This document shows, piece after piece, positions 29,264 to 42,225 of a DNA stretch of 64,000 nucleotides. Where the stretch lies: contig QUBU01000004.1 in the NCBI GenBank assembly GCA_014337915.1, forward strand, positions 87,371 through 151,370. The letters are read 5' to 3'. The position numbers and the translations under genes were made by a program. This DNA comes from Gammaproteobacteria bacterium. GTDB taxonomy: Bacteria; Pseudomonadota; Gammaproteobacteria; Steroidobacterales; GCA-2729495. Every line of letters starts with the position of its first letter. Within the stretch, counting starts at the first letter, position 1. The notes under the pieces were generated by a model, which ran no database searches, was not told the origin of the DNA, and saw only the letters and a list, made by a program, of their open reading frames with translations.

Positions 29264-29403
29264 GCCCGACTATCCCATAGCCGCCGGGAGCGGCTTCGTA
29301 TCGGAATTGCGACACGCGTTCGGTTGCGCCCCCTCCCCGGTTAAGTAACACTACGACGACCCACGCAGACATTGCGGGTCCTGCAGTACGCGACGCATAG
29401 CGG

Positions 29404-31125
29404 ATGGCGATCAACCCCAGCACACCCATGCTTTCCGGCCTCTCGCGCCGCCTGGTCCAGGACGGCATCGTGGCCGAGGAGACCGTCCTCGCGGCCATCC
29501 AGGCGAGCAAGGCGGATCCGGGCGGGCTGGTGCCCTACCTCGTTGCCCGCAACCTGGCTGATCCGCGCCAGGTGGCCATCGCGGCAGCCAGCGAGTTCGG
29601 GGTCCCGCTGCTGGACCTCGACGCCATGGAGACCGACCTCGACGCCTTCAAGGCGGTGGACCGCCAGCTGGTCTCGCGCCATCGGGTGCTGCCGCTGCTG
29701 CTGCGGGGCAAGCGGCTGTTCCTCGGCATGGCGGACCCGACCAACCTCCAGGCCATCGACGAGATCAAGTTCCAGACCAGCTTCCGGGTCGACCCGGTGG
29801 TGGTGGAACAGGACAAGCTCGAGCAGATCGTCGCCCGGACCCTGGATGCCGTCGACACCTCCATGGGCAACATGGCGGACGACGACTTCGACCTCGAGAG
29901 CCTCGAGGTCACCGGTGGCGACGAGGACGTCGCCGACGAACCGGGCCGCGACGATACGGTGGACGCACCGGTGGTGCGCTTCGTGAACAAGGTGCTGCTG
30001 GATGCCATCAAGCGCGGCGCCTCGGACATCCATTTCGAGCCCTACGAGAAGATCTACCGCGTCCGCACCCGCCTCGACGGCGTGCTGAAGCAGGTGGCGG
30101 CACCGCCGCTGGCGCTGTCGTCGAAGGTCGTGGCACGGCTGAAAGTCATGGCACGCCTGGACATTGCCGAGCGCCGCCTGCCCCAGGACGGCCGCATCAA
30201 GATGAAGCTGTCGAAGAACCGCGCCATCGACTTCCGTGTCAACACCTGCCCGACGCTGTTCGGCGAGAAGGTGGTGCTGCGTATCCTCGACCCCAGCAGC
30301 GCCAAGCTGGGCATCGACGCGCTGGGCTACGAGGACCAGCAGAAGAAGGCCTATCTCGATGCGCTGGCCAAGCCCTACGGCATGATCCTGGTCACCGGCC
30401 CCACCGGCAGCGGCAAGACCGTCTCGCTGTACACCGGCCTGAACATCCTCAACACCGAGGATCGCAACATCTCCACCGCGGAAGATCCGGCGGAAATCAA
30501 CATGCCCGGCGTCAACCAGGTCAACGTCAATCCCAAGGTGGGCCTGACCTTCGCCGCCGCCCTGCGGGCCTTCCTGCGCCAGGACCCGGACGTGATCATG
30601 GTCGGCGAGATCCGCGACCTGGAGACCGCCGAGATCGCCATCAAGGCCGCCCAGACCGGCCACCTGGTGCTGTCCACGGTGCATACGAACGACGCGCCGA
30701 AGACGCTTTCGCGGCTGGTGGACATGGGCGTGAAGCCCTACGCCATCGCCAGTTCCGTGCACCTGATCATCGCCCAGCGCCTGGCCCGGCGGCTCTGCGA
30801 GAGTTGCAAGGAAATCAAGGATATCCCGGAAGAGGCCCTGCTGCAGGAAGGCTTCACGAAGCAGGACGTGCACGGCGGGCTGCGCATCTACGGGCCGGTC
30901 GGCTGTAAATCCTGCACGGACGGCTACAAGGGCCGGGTCGGCATCTACCAGGTGATGCCCATCACCGAATCCATCTCGCGCATCATCCTCGAGGGCGGCA
31001 GTGCCCAGGAGATCGCCGAGCAGGCCAGCAAGGACGGAATCTGGGACCTGCGTCGCTCCGCGCTGCAGAAAGTCAAGGACGGGGTTACCAGCCTGGAAGA
31101 GATCAACCGGGTTACGATTGATTGA
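29404..31125 (+). CDS. pilB: Type IV pilus assembly ATPase PilB
   Basis: 573 residues. The N-terminal MshEN-type domain (LSGLSRRLVQDG onward) precedes the secretion ATPase core with Walker A GPTGSGKT (about residues 332-339), an Asp box near VRTRLDGVL, a degenerate Walker B around DPDVIMVGEIRD and the His box (TGHLVLSTVHTND). A zinc-binding four-Cys motif (CESCK...CKSC) follows, as in PilB. It drives pilus extension. Start ATG 29404 lacks a clear RBS; ATG 29428 is an alternative. Confidence 0.96.
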   Translation: MAINPSTPMLSGLSRRLVQDGIVAEETVLAAIQASKADPGGLVPYLVARNLADPRQVAIAAASEFGVPLLDLDAMETDLDAFKAVDRQLVSRHRVLPLLLRGKRLFLGMADPTNLQAIDEIKFQTSFRVDPVVVEQDKLEQIVARTLDAVDTSMGNMADDDFDLESLEVTGGDEDVADEPGRDDTVDAPVVRFVNKVLLDAIKRGASDIHFEPYEKIYRVRTRLDGVLKQVAAPPLALSSKVVARLKVMARLDIAERRLPQDGRIKMKLSKNRAIDFRVNTCPTLFGEKVVLRILDPSSAKLGIDALGYEDQQKKAYLDALAKPYGMILVTGPTGSGKTVSLYTGLNILNTEDRNISTAEDPAEINMPGVNQVNVNPKVGLTFAAALRAFLRQDPDVIMVGEIRDLETAEIAIKAAQTGHLVLSTVHTNDAPKTLSRLVDMGVKPYAIASSVHLIIAQRLARRLCESCKEIKDIPEEALLQEGFTKQDVHGGLRIYGPVGCKSCTDGYKGRVGIYQVMPITESISRIILEGGSAQEIAEQASKDGIWDLRRSALQKVKDGVTSLEEINRVTID

Positions 31126-31216
31126 TTTTCTGCGGTGCAGGTCTCGCCGGGTGTGCGGCGGGACCAGTAAATTGGGTCAACGGGCCGGTGTTTCCTGAAA
31201 CGGTCGTGGTGCGGTC

Positions 31217-32434
31217 ATGGCACAGAGCATAGCCAGCAAGCAGGCTGCCTTCCTGTGGGAAGGCACCGACAGCCGGGGCAACCGGGTGCGCGGCAAGAGT
31301 GTGGCGGCCACCGAGGTCGCGGTACGCGCCGAACTGCGCAAGCAGGGCGTCGTCCCGGTCAGGATCCGGAAGCAGTCCACCCTGTTCAAGGGCAAGGGCA
31401 AGGTCACCGCAGGCGACATCGCGCTCTTCAGCCGCCAGCTCGCCACCATGCTCCAGGCCGGTATTCCGCTGGTGCAGGGCTTCGAGATCGTCGGCGCCGG
31501 GCACGACAACCCTGCGATGCAGAAACTGATCCTGTCCATCAAGCAGGACCTCGAGGGCGGTACCTCGCTGGCAGAGTGCCTGGCCAAGCACCCGCTGTAC
31601 TTCGACGACCTGTACCGCAACCTGGTCGAGGTCGGCGAGCACTCCGGCTCGCTCGACAACCTGCTCGACAAGGTGGCCACCTACAAGGAAAAGACCGAGG
31701 CCATCAAGAAGAAGATCAAGAAGGCGCTGTTCTACCCGGCGGCGGTCATCGTCGTGGCGATCATCGTCACGGTCATCCTGCTGATTTTCGTGATCCCGCA
31801 GTTCGAGGCACTGTTCAAGGGCTTTGGCGCGGACCTGCCGGCCTTCACGCGCATGGTCATCAACCTTTCGAAGTTCATGCAGGAGAAGGGCGTCTTCCTG
31901 CTGGTACTGGTGATAGCCGGCGTGGTGGGCTACATCCAGATGAGCAAGCGCTCGCGCCGGCTGCGCGAGTGGCAGGACAAGCTGGCCTTGAAGCTGCCGA
32001 TCGTCGGCGACATCCTCACCAAGGCCGCCATCGCGCGCTTCGCGCGCACGCTGTCGACCATGTTCAGCGCCGGCGTGCCACTGGTCGAGGCGCTGCAGTC
32101 GGTGGCCGGCGCCACCGGCAACGTGATCTTCGAGCGGGCGGTCCTCGACATGAAGGACGAGGTGGCCACCGGCCAGCGCCTGCAGCGCGCCATGGAGAAC
32201 ACCGGCCTGTTCCCCAACATGGTGATCCAGATGATCGCCGTGGGCGAGGAATCCGGCTCGCTTGATTCCATGTCGGCCAAGGTCGCGGACTTCTTCGAGG
32301 CGGACGTCGACAATGCCGTCGATGCCATGAGCAGCCTCCTCGAGCCGCTCATCATGGCCATCCTCGGCGTGCTGGTGGGCGGCCTGGTGGTCGCCATGTA
32401 CCTGCCGATCTTCAAGATGGGCGCCGTGGTCTGA
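31217..32434 (+). CDS. pilC: Type IV pilus inner membrane platform protein PilC
   Basis: 405 residues. Two GspF domains are visible: ALFSRQLATMLQAGIPLVQGFEI (about residue 72) and ARFARTLSTMFSAGVPLVEALQ (about residue 274), each followed by VGE(H/E)SGSLD. Three transmembrane segments lie near residues 175-195, 220-240 and 375-400. PilC links the PilB motor to the pilus base. It starts 91 bp after pilB. Confidence 0.96.
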   Translation: MAQSIASKQAAFLWEGTDSRGNRVRGKSVAATEVAVRAELRKQGVVPVRIRKQSTLFKGKGKVTAGDIALFSRQLATMLQAGIPLVQGFEIVGAGHDNPAMQKLILSIKQDLEGGTSLAECLAKHPLYFDDLYRNLVEVGEHSGSLDNLLDKVATYKEKTEAIKKKIKKALFYPAAVIVVAIIVTVILLIFVIPQFEALFKGFGADLPAFTRMVINLSKFMQEKGVFLLVLVIAGVVGYIQMSKRSRRLREWQDKLALKLPIVGDILTKAAIARFARTLSTMFSAGVPLVEALQSVAGATGNVIFERAVLDMKDEVATGQRLQRAMENTGLFPNMVIQMIAVGEESGSLDSMSAKVADFFEADVDNAVDAMSSLLEPLIMAILGVLVGGLVVAMYLPIFKMGAVV

Positions 32435-32465
32435 CCGGCACGGTGGCGGCGCGGACGCTGGGGCC

Positions 32466-33329
32466 TTGTTGATCACCGCCTGTGCCGCGCTGCTCGGTCT
32501 CGTCGTCGGCAGCTTCCTCAACGTCGTCATCTACCGCCTGCCGGTGATGCTCGAGCGCGGCTGGCGGCGCGACGCACGCCTGCTCCTGGCACCAGATGAA
32601 CCGCCGCCCCCCGCCGAGCCGCGCTTCAACCTCGCCAGCCCCCGCTCCACCTGCCCATCCTGCAAGACCCCGATCCGCGCGCACCACAACGTACCGGTAC
32701 TGAGCTGGTTGTGGCTGCGCGGGCGTTGCGCGCACTGCGGAGCGCGCATCTCGCCGCGCTACCCGGCCGTGGAAGCGCTCACCGGTCTGGTCTCCGCCCT
32801 GGTGGCGCTGCGCTTCGGCCCGTCGCTGGAGGGCCTGGGGGCACTGCTGCTGTGCTGGTCGCTCATTGCCCTGGCCTTCATCGACCTCGACCACCAGATC
32901 CTGCCGGACATCATCACCCTGCCGCTGCTCTGGACCGGCTTGCTGTTTACGCTCGCCGGAGGCGATGGCGCCGGCTACCTGGTCCTCACGGACCTGCGCA
33001 GTGGCGTGATTGGTGCCATGGCTGGCTACCTCAGCCTGTGGCTGGTCTATCACGGCTTCCGCCTGGCCACCGGCAAGGAGGGCATGGGGCACGGCGACTT
33101 CAAGCTGCTGGCGGCCCTTGGCGCCTGGCTCGGCTGGCAGCTGTTGCCGCTGGTCATCCTGCTCTCGGCCCTGGTCGGCGCCAGCATCGGCATTGCGCTC
33201 GTGGTCCTGCGCGGCCGCAACAGCCAGCAGCCCCTGCCCTTCGGGCCATTCCTGGCTGCCGCCGGCTTCGTGGCGCTGCTCTGGGGCCAGCCGCTCGTCG
33301 ACGCCTACCGGCGTTTCAGCGGACTCTGA
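32466..33329 (+). CDS. pilD: Prepilin peptidase / N-methyltransferase PilD
   Basis: 287 residues from a TTG start at 32466 (no ATG or GTG is available; the N-terminus is about ten residues shorter than in Pseudomonas PilD). The zinc tetracysteine is complete (C63, C66, C88, C91). The two aspartyl protease motifs are seen at FIDLDHQILPD (about residues 138-147) and GMGHGDFKLLAALGAWLGW. Eight or so hydrophobic segments fit an inner membrane enzyme. It cleaves and N-methylates PilA. Confidence 0.94.
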   Translation: MLITACAALLGLVVGSFLNVVIYRLPVMLERGWRRDARLLLAPDEPPPPAEPRFNLASPRSTCPSCKTPIRAHHNVPVLSWLWLRGRCAHCGARISPRYPAVEALTGLVSALVALRFGPSLEGLGALLLCWSLIALAFIDLDHQILPDIITLPLLWTGLLFTLAGGDGAGYLVLTDLRSGVIGAMAGYLSLWLVYHGFRLATGKEGMGHGDFKLLAALGAWLGWQLLPLVILLSALVGASIGIALVVLRGRNSQQPLPFGPFLAAAGFVALLWGQPLVDAYRRFSGL

Positions 33330-33340
33330 GCGCGCTTGCC

Positions 33341-33985
<645 letters not shown>

Positions 33986-34093
33986 ACCGCGGCCGCAGCG
34001 GCAACAGCCGTCCGTTGCCCTGCCCGGTTGGCTGGCGCAGAATACCGCGGTAATGCGAGCGTCCCTCGCCGAACCGGGAACGAAGCCCACGAC

Positions 34094-34897
34094 ATGACGC
34101 CCTCCGCCGAGGTGCTGGTAGCACCGTCAGCTGCTGCTGCCGCGGTGCTTTATGAACAGCCGCTGGCCGAGCGCATGCGCACGCTGCTGCGGCTGGAGGC
34201 ACTGTACCAGCAGTTCCTCTACCACGTCGGCGAGCCCGCGTCCTGGAGCACCCGGGCAGTCATGTCGAGCCTGCTCGACATGACCACCATCCTCAACCGC
34301 GGCGACGTACGCAACGACGTGCTGAAGGAACTGGACCGGCAGCTCTTCGTCTTCGACCGCTACCAGAACATGCCGTCCGTGGACGACAACCGGCTGAAGA
34401 GCGTGCTGCGCAACCTGCGCCAGCTGCGCGAAGAACTGGTGGCCGTGGGCTCGCAGTACCTGCAGCCCCTGCGCGAGAACGAGTTCCTGAACGCGATCAA
34501 GCACCGCAGCGGGATCCCCGGCGGTGCCTGCGAGTTCGACCTGCCGGAGTACAGCCACTGGCTGCGACGGCCCTATGCCGACCGCATTGCCGACATCGAG
34601 CACTGGATGTCGACGATCAAGCCCCTGTGCAACAGCATCGCCGAGCTTCTGTGGCTGGTGCGGGAAAGCACCCCGCCGACCCCGCAGGTTGCCGTCAACG
34701 GCGCCTACCACCACGCACTGGCGCGGGAGAGCACCGCAAGCCTGCTGCGGGTCGGCCTGCCGGCCGGTACCGCCATGTACCCGGAGATCAGCGGCAGCCA
34801 CCACCGCTTCACGATGCGCTTCATGGAATGGCCGGATGCGCAGGGCCGCCCCGTGCAGGTGGCACGCGACGTCCACTTCCAGCTAGCGGTCTGCTGA
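34094..34897 (+). CDS. zapD: Cell division protein ZapD
   Basis: 267 residues from the ATG at 34094. The first half is helical (LYEQPLAERMRTLLRLEALYQQF), with the family motif DVLKELDRQ and IKHRSGIPGGACEFDLPEYSHWL in the middle. The C-terminal half is beta-rich (HHRFTMRFMEW). ZapD cross-links FtsZ filaments. In many relatives yacG lies between coaE/zapD and mutT; here it is absent. The last 15 bases overlap the end of the convergent mutT gene. Confidence 0.92.
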   Translation: MTPSAEVLVAPSAAAAAVLYEQPLAERMRTLLRLEALYQQFLYHVGEPASWSTRAVMSSLLDMTTILNRGDVRNDVLKELDRQLFVFDRYQNMPSVDDNRLKSVLRNLRQLREELVAVGSQYLQPLRENEFLNAIKHRSGIPGGACEFDLPEYSHWLRRPYADRIADIEHWMSTIKPLCNSIAELLWLVRESTPPTPQVAVNGAYHHALARESTASLLRVGLPAGTAMYPEISGSHHRFTMRFMEWPDAQGRPVQVARDVHFQLAVC

Positions 34898-35292
34898 CGA
34901 CGCCCGCCGGGCGAGCAGTGCATCCACCACCGGTTCGTCGGCGGGCAACAACCCGACCCCGGCCAGGCGCTCGATGGCTTCCCAGCGCAGCGGCTGGCCC
35001 TCGAGGGCGCGGGGCTCGCCGCGGTACCTGAAGACCTCCCAGACATCGAGCAGAACCCTGCGATCGGGGTACTCATGGCGGCACTGGACCAGTGGCCCGG
35101 CCTCCAGCACCTCGACGCCGATTTCCTCGCGCAGCTCCCGTACCAGCCCGGCCAGCGGAGCTTCCCCCGGCGCCAGCTTCCCGCCCGGAAACTCCCAGCC
35201 ACCCGCGAGATGGGAACCTGGCGGCCGCCGGGCGATGAGGACCAGGCCCTCCTCGCTGCGCAGGACGCCGGCGACGACGTGGATCTCCGCGC

Positions 35293-35314
<22 letters not shown>
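34883..35314 (-). CDS. mutT: MutT-type Nudix hydrolase (8-oxo-dGTP diphosphatase)
   Basis: 143 residues from the ATG at 35314. The Nudix box is complete: GGKLAPGE, then [10 protein letters not shown] (about residues 44-68). The WEFPGGK lead-in and the secA-mutT order support MutT function, the removal of 8-oxo-dGTP. Its start overlaps the secA 3' end by 22 bases and its stop overlaps zapD, so it is wedged between two genes. Confidence 0.92.
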
Positions 35315-38064
<2,750 letters not shown>

Positions 38065-38271
38065 AGGTCAGGTTCTCCCGGCGGCAATATTCGTGGACTG
38101 CCAGCTCGCCGCCTTGCGGGCCTCGCGGATTGCAGCGGTTTGCGGCGCCGCGCGCACACGGCACCCACCCCCCGGACGTTCGGGGGCGCCTATTCTACGG
38201 CCCTTTGGGGGGATCCGGCACAACTGCGCGGCCCCGCGGAGCCGGGGGCCCTTGCCGCAATGGGGTGGGCC

Positions 38272-39192
38272 TCAGCTGGCCTGACGGATGAACCGCTGCG
38301 GATCCACCGGCCGCCCGTTGTGCCAGACCTCGAAATGCAGGTTCGGCCCGGTGGCGCGGCCGGTCGCGCCCATGAGGGCGATGGTGTCGCCCTGCTGCAC
38401 GTGGTCGCCCACGCGCACCAGGTTGCGGGCATTGTGGGCGTAGCGGGTCACGTAGCCATTGCCGTGGGTGACCTCCACCATGCTGCCGTAGCCCTGGCGC
38501 GGACCCGCCCAGGTGACGACGCCAGTGGCAACCGCCACGATCTCGGTGCCGAGCTTGGCCGCAAAATCGATGCCGCGGTGCTCGCGCAGCTCGCCGGTGA
38601 ACGGGTCGGTGCGCCGGCCGAAATCGCTGGATATGAAGCCGGCCTTGACCGGGCGGCCGCGGGGCCGGATTTCTTCGTTCAGCTTGCGATCGACCAGCAG
38701 CGTCGCGAGGATCGACAACTGGCGCTGCTGGTGGCCGAGGCGGATGTCCAGGTCGTCGAGTTCGCTGCCGAGGCCGGCCATGCCACTGGCGCTGACTGCA
38801 GGCTCGTCAGGCCCGCCGACGCCAGGCGCGGCTGAAAAGTCGAACTCCCCGTCATCCAGCTTCGCCATCTCCGTGAGCCGGCCGCCGAGCGCATTGAGGC
38901 GGATGACCTGGGCATTGAGGCTGGCGACACGGATGGCGAGCGCGTTCACGCGGTCGCGGGCGGCGTCGCGGGCCTGCTCCACGGCCGCCTGCTGCCCGGC
39001 GATGGCCTGCTGCAGTTCCACGATCCGTTCATCGGCCGGCACGTGGCCGAAGCTGCGCGCCATGCCGAAGCCCAGGCCGAAGCAGCCCGCCAGCACCGCA
39101 AGCGCCGAGATGGCGATGCCGGCCGCCAGCGGCGGCGTCAGCGTCAGGTGCCGCGTGCCGCGCGTGCTGCGGCAGAGAACGATGAAATTCAT
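38272..39192 (-). CDS. M23 family metallopeptidase (LytM/NlpD-like), membrane anchored
   Basis: 306 residues from the ATG at 39192 (MNFIVLCRS); a longer frame exists but lacks an RBS. One transmembrane helix (about residues 22-45) is followed by a coiled coil (about 55-115) and a C-terminal M23 domain with SDFGRRTDPFTGE, HRGIDFA, and the zinc ligands in HRGID and LHFEVWHNG. It is expected to cut or regulate cutting of peptidoglycan cross-bridges in the periplasm. This M23 gene next to secA and lpxC is conserved in many gammaproteobacteria. Confidence 0.9.
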   Translation of the reverse strand: MNFIVLCRSTRGTRHLTLTPPLAAGIAISALAVLAGCFGLGFGMARSFGHVPADERIVELQQAIAGQQAAVEQARDAARDRVNALAIRVASLNAQVIRLNALGGRLTEMAKLDDGEFDFSAAPGVGGPDEPAVSASGMAGLGSELDDLDIRLGHQQRQLSILATLLVDRKLNEEIRPRGRPVKAGFISSDFGRRTDPFTGELREHRGIDFAAKLGTEIVAVATGVVTWAGPRQGYGSMVEVTHGNGYVTRYAHNARNLVRVGDHVQQGDTIALMGATGRATGPNLHFEVWHNGRPVDPQRFIRQAS

Positions 39193-39476
39193 GCGCCGGA
39201 TCCCCCTGGGCGCTGCGTCCCGCTTGTTGCTGTTGTTGTCGCGGCGGTCGCCACCGGTACTGCCGGCTGGCGGACCTGCGCCCAAGCTGTCGTCGCCGCG
39301 GGCCCGCGCCCGCGAGTTCGGCAACCCCGCTATCATAGGAATCGCTCCTGAAGACCGGTGGCTTTGCGTCCCCGCCTTTCGACGGGTTTGCCCTTATCGC
39401 CAGCGCGACTATGCCGGGCGATTTGATATAAGACAAGAATGCGGCTTCACATTGCCCGGGCCGCGGACCGTGATGG

Positions 39477-39800
39477 ATGTCCCGGAAAATACCCAAGCCC
39501 CTGTCCGAGATCGTGTTCCGCCCTGGCACTCAGCTCCAGGAACTGGCGGACCGTGCCGCAGCGACCGTCAGGCTCGGCGATGCGCTGCGCGCCGGGCTGC
39601 CCCCCAGCCTGGCCGATCAGGTCCGTGGCGCCAGCCTGCGCGATGACGGCACGCTCGTGGTCCTTGCCGCGAGCCCGGCCTGGGCGGCACGGCTGCGCTT
39701 CGAGGCCGGTGCCCTGCTCGATTGCGCACGCCGGCAGGTACCGGCGGCAAAGCGGGTGGAGGTGAGGGTGGCAGGGCCGGGCAACCCCGCGGACGGCTGA
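39477..39800 (+). CDS. dciA: DciA (DUF721) replicative helicase-associated protein
   Basis: 107 residues. The DUF721 pattern is present: SEIV at the start, [37 protein letters not shown] in the middle. DciA is the ancestral bacterial loader or chaperone of the DnaB helicase, found in lineages without DnaC. It is the only plus-strand gene between zapD and the right arm, convergent with lpxC (16 bp apart) and divergent from the M23 peptidase. Confidence 0.88.
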   Translation: MSRKIPKPLSEIVFRPGTQLQELADRAAATVRLGDALRAGLPPSLADQVRGASLRDDGTLVVLAASPAWAARLRFEAGALLDCARRQVPAAKRVEVRVAGPGNPADG

Positions 39801-39816
39801 GCGCCGTCGGCCAGGC

Positions 39817-40728
39817 TCAGACGACCGCTGCCGGCGCCAGGAAGGAAATCGGTGCGCGGCTCTGGTTCTCGAACGTCACCAGTTCCCAGGCCTCTCGTTC
39901 CGCCAGCAACGCGCGGCACAGCTGGTTATTCAGCGAGTGCCCGGACTTGAAGCCGGAGTACTCGCCGATGAGCGCATGGCCCAGCAGGTAGATATCACCG
40001 ATGGCGTCGAGGATCTTGTGCTTGACGAACTCATCCTCGAACCGCAGCCCGTCCTCGTTGAGGATGCGGAAGTCATCCAGCACGATGGCGTTGCCCATGC
40101 TGCCGCCGAGCGTCAGGTTGCGGGCGCGCAGCGCCTCGATTTCCCTGGCGAAGCCGAAGGTGCGGGCGCGGCTCACTTCCTTCAGGAAGGAGGTCGAGGA
40201 GAAATCCACCGACGCTTCCTGCGAGTGGCGCTTGAAGACCGCATGGTCGAAGTCGATGCGGAAATTCACCCGCATACCAGCATAGGGACGGAACTCCGCC
40301 CACTTGTCGCCGTCCTCGACCCGCACCGGCTTGCGGATGCGGATGAAGCGCTTCGGCGCGGACTGCTCGGCGATGCCCGCCGACTGCAGCAGGAACACGA
40401 AAGGCGCCGCACTGCCATCCATGATCGGCACCTCGGGCGCGGTGAGGTCGACATAGGCATTGTCGATGCCGAGGCCGGCCATCGCGGCCAGCAGGTGCTC
40501 CACCGTGGCGACCTTCACCGAGCCCTTCACCAGCGTCGTGCCCAGCATCGTTTCGCCGACGTTGAGCGCATGGGCGGCCACGTCCGCGGGCGGCTCGAGG
40601 TCGACCCGGCGGAACACCACGCCGGTGTTCTCGGCCGCCGGACGCAGGGTCATGTAGACCTTGCGACCGGTATGCAGGCCGATGCCGGTGGCGCGGATCG
40701 CGGTTTTCAGGGTTCGCTGCTTCAACAT
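39817..40728 (-). CDS. lpxC: UDP-3-O-acyl-N-acetylglucosamine deacetylase LpxC
   Basis: 303 residues from the ATG at 40728 ([11 protein letters not shown]); the frame extends upstream but without family similarity. The zinc ligands are visible as [13 protein letters not shown] (His79) and [16 protein letters not shown] (His and Asp), and the catalytic GHSLNN lies near the C-terminus. It commits the cell to lipid A synthesis. The usual location after ftsZ is kept; the 253-bp region upstream is AT-rich and probably holds its promoter, which I could not resolve. Confidence 0.97.
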   Translation of the reverse strand: MLKQRTLKTAIRATGIGLHTGRKVYMTLRPAAENTGVVFRRVDLEPPADVAAHALNVGETMLGTTLVKGSVKVATVEHLLAAMAGLGIDNAYVDLTAPEVPIMDGSAAPFVFLLQSAGIAEQSAPKRFIRIRKPVRVEDGDKWAEFRPYAGMRVNFRIDFDHAVFKRHSQEASVDFSSTSFLKEVSRARTFGFAREIEALRARNLTLGGSMGNAIVLDDFRILNEDGLRFEDEFVKHKILDAIGDIYLLGHALIGEYSGFKSGHSLNNQLCRALLAEREAWELVTFENQSRAPISFLAPAAVV

Positions 40729-40981
40729 CGCTTTACTCCCCGGGACTGGCTGCGGGTACCGGCCAGGCGCCCGGCGCCCGACCTTGTCGCAGCAGTGCCA
40801 CAGTGATGCCCACTCGCGGCATTTCACCAGGCCCGGAATGTTCTCCAACTGCGCACTTTGGATCTCGATAAGTCTTTGATTTGCCAGATAATGGCTGCTG
40901 ACTTACCAGATATCGCAGACACAACGCGCGCACGTTAACACAGGACGTGATGCAGCCGCAACGAACCCATTGCCCCTCGCC

Positions 40982-42163
40982 TCAGTCCGCCTGCCGCCGC
41001 AGGAACGCCGGGATGTCCAGCATCTCGAAGTTCGCCTCCGCCGCCGGACCCGACATGACCGGCGATTCGTTCACTGCCCGCCGCCGGTAGGCCGGCCGCT
41101 CGTAGCCCTCGTAGCTCGGCTGCACCGGCTCGGGCGCGGCGGCTGCCGGACTTGCCGCGCGCGGCACCACGCGCATCGGCGTCACCTCGGGCTGGCGCAG
41201 CGCCTCCGGCCGGCCGAGGCCGGTGGCGACCACGGTGACGCGGATGCTGTCGGACATCTCCGGATCGATGACCGTGCCGATGACCACGGTGGCGTCGTCC
41301 GACGCACACTGCTTGACGGTCTCGCCCACCTGGTGGAACTCGCCGATCGAAAGATCCATGCCGGCCGTCACGTTGACGAGGATGCCGCGTGCGCCCTGCA
41401 GGTTCACTTCCTCGAGCAGCGGGCTGGAAATGGCGGCTTCGGCGGCCTCGCGGGCCCGGTCCTGGCCGGTGGCCGTGCCGGAACCCATCATGGCCATACC
41501 CATCTCGCCCATCACGGTGCGTACGTCGGCAAAGTCGACGTTGATCAGACCCGGCCGGGTGATCAGCTCGGCGATGCCCTGCACCGCACCCTGCAGCACT
41601 TCATTGGCGGCGCGGAAGGCATCGAGCAGCGTGGTCTGCGAACCGAGCACCGACAGCAGCTTCTCGTTGGGAATGGTGATCAGCGAGTCGACGTACTTGC
41701 CGAGGTCGTGGATGCCCTGGTCGGCCGCGGTCAGGCGCTTGCGGCCTTCCATCTTGAAGGGCTTGGTCACGACGGCGACCGTGAGAATGCCGAGCTCCTT
41801 GGCCACCTGGGCCACCACTGGTGCTGCGCCGGTGCCGGTGCCGCCGCCGAGGCCGGCGGTGATGAACAGCATGTCGGCGCCGGTGATCACCTCGATGATC
41901 CGGTCGCGGTCCTCCATGGCGGCCTGGCGGCCGACATCCGGGTCCGCACCCGCACCCAGGCCCTTGGTGATGTTGCAGCCGATCTGCAGTGCCGTGCGGA
42001 CATTGGACCCGCGCAGGGCCTGGGCGTCGGTGTTGGCGCAGATGAACTCCACGCCCTCGATACCGCAGCTGGCCATGTGCTTGACGGCGTTGCCGCCGCC
42101 ACCGCCGACGCCGATGACCTTGATCACCGCGTTCTGGCTCATCGTATCCATCAGTTCAAACAT
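40982..42163 (-). CDS. ftsZ: Cell division GTPase FtsZ
   Basis: 393 residues. The tubulin signature [10 protein letters not shown] (about residues 106-115), the [14 protein letters not shown] start and the T7 loop region ([11 protein letters not shown]) are present. A variable Ala/Pro-rich linker ends with the conserved C-terminal peptide [12 protein letters not shown], which binds FtsA, ZipA and ZapD. It forms the Z ring. It follows ftsA after 62 bp. Confidence 0.98.
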   Translation of the reverse strand: MFELMDTMSQNAVIKVIGVGGGGGNAVKHMASCGIEGVEFICANTDAQALRGSNVRTALQIGCNITKGLGAGADPDVGRQAAMEDRDRIIEVITGADMLFITAGLGGGTGTGAAPVVAQVAKELGILTVAVVTKPFKMEGRKRLTAADQGIHDLGKYVDSLITIPNEKLLSVLGSQTTLLDAFRAANEVLQGAVQGIAELITRPGLINVDFADVRTVMGEMGMAMMGSGTATGQDRAREAAEAAISSPLLEEVNLQGARGILVNVTAGMDLSIGEFHQVGETVKQCASDDATVVIGTVIDPEMSDSIRVTVVATGLGRPEALRQPEVTPMRVVPRAASPAAAAPEPVQPSYEGYERPAYRRRAVNESPVMSGPAAEANFEMLDIPAFLRRQAD

Positions 42164-42225
42164 TGCCGTATCTCCTCCACAAACAACAACAACGCACCCT
42201 GGGGCCTCTATGAGTCAGGGGCCCC

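Noticed and set aside
29264..29403. Possible tRNA gene beside pilA, as seen in Pseudomonas
   Set aside because: No cloverleaf, anticodon stem or TTCGA-type T loop could be assembled from this stretch.
29341..30873. 510-residue open frame on the minus strand
   Set aside because: It is antisense to pilB and shows low-complexity His/Gln/Leu composition without any motif.
38065..38271. TAGAAT near 38195 as a -10 box of secA
   Set aside because: The best -35 candidate is 20 bases away instead of 16-18, so the assignment is too weak.
40729..40981. Promoter for lpxC between ftsZ and lpxC
   Set aside because: The stretch is AT-rich and suitable, but no pair of -35/-10 boxes with proper spacing was convincing enough to list.
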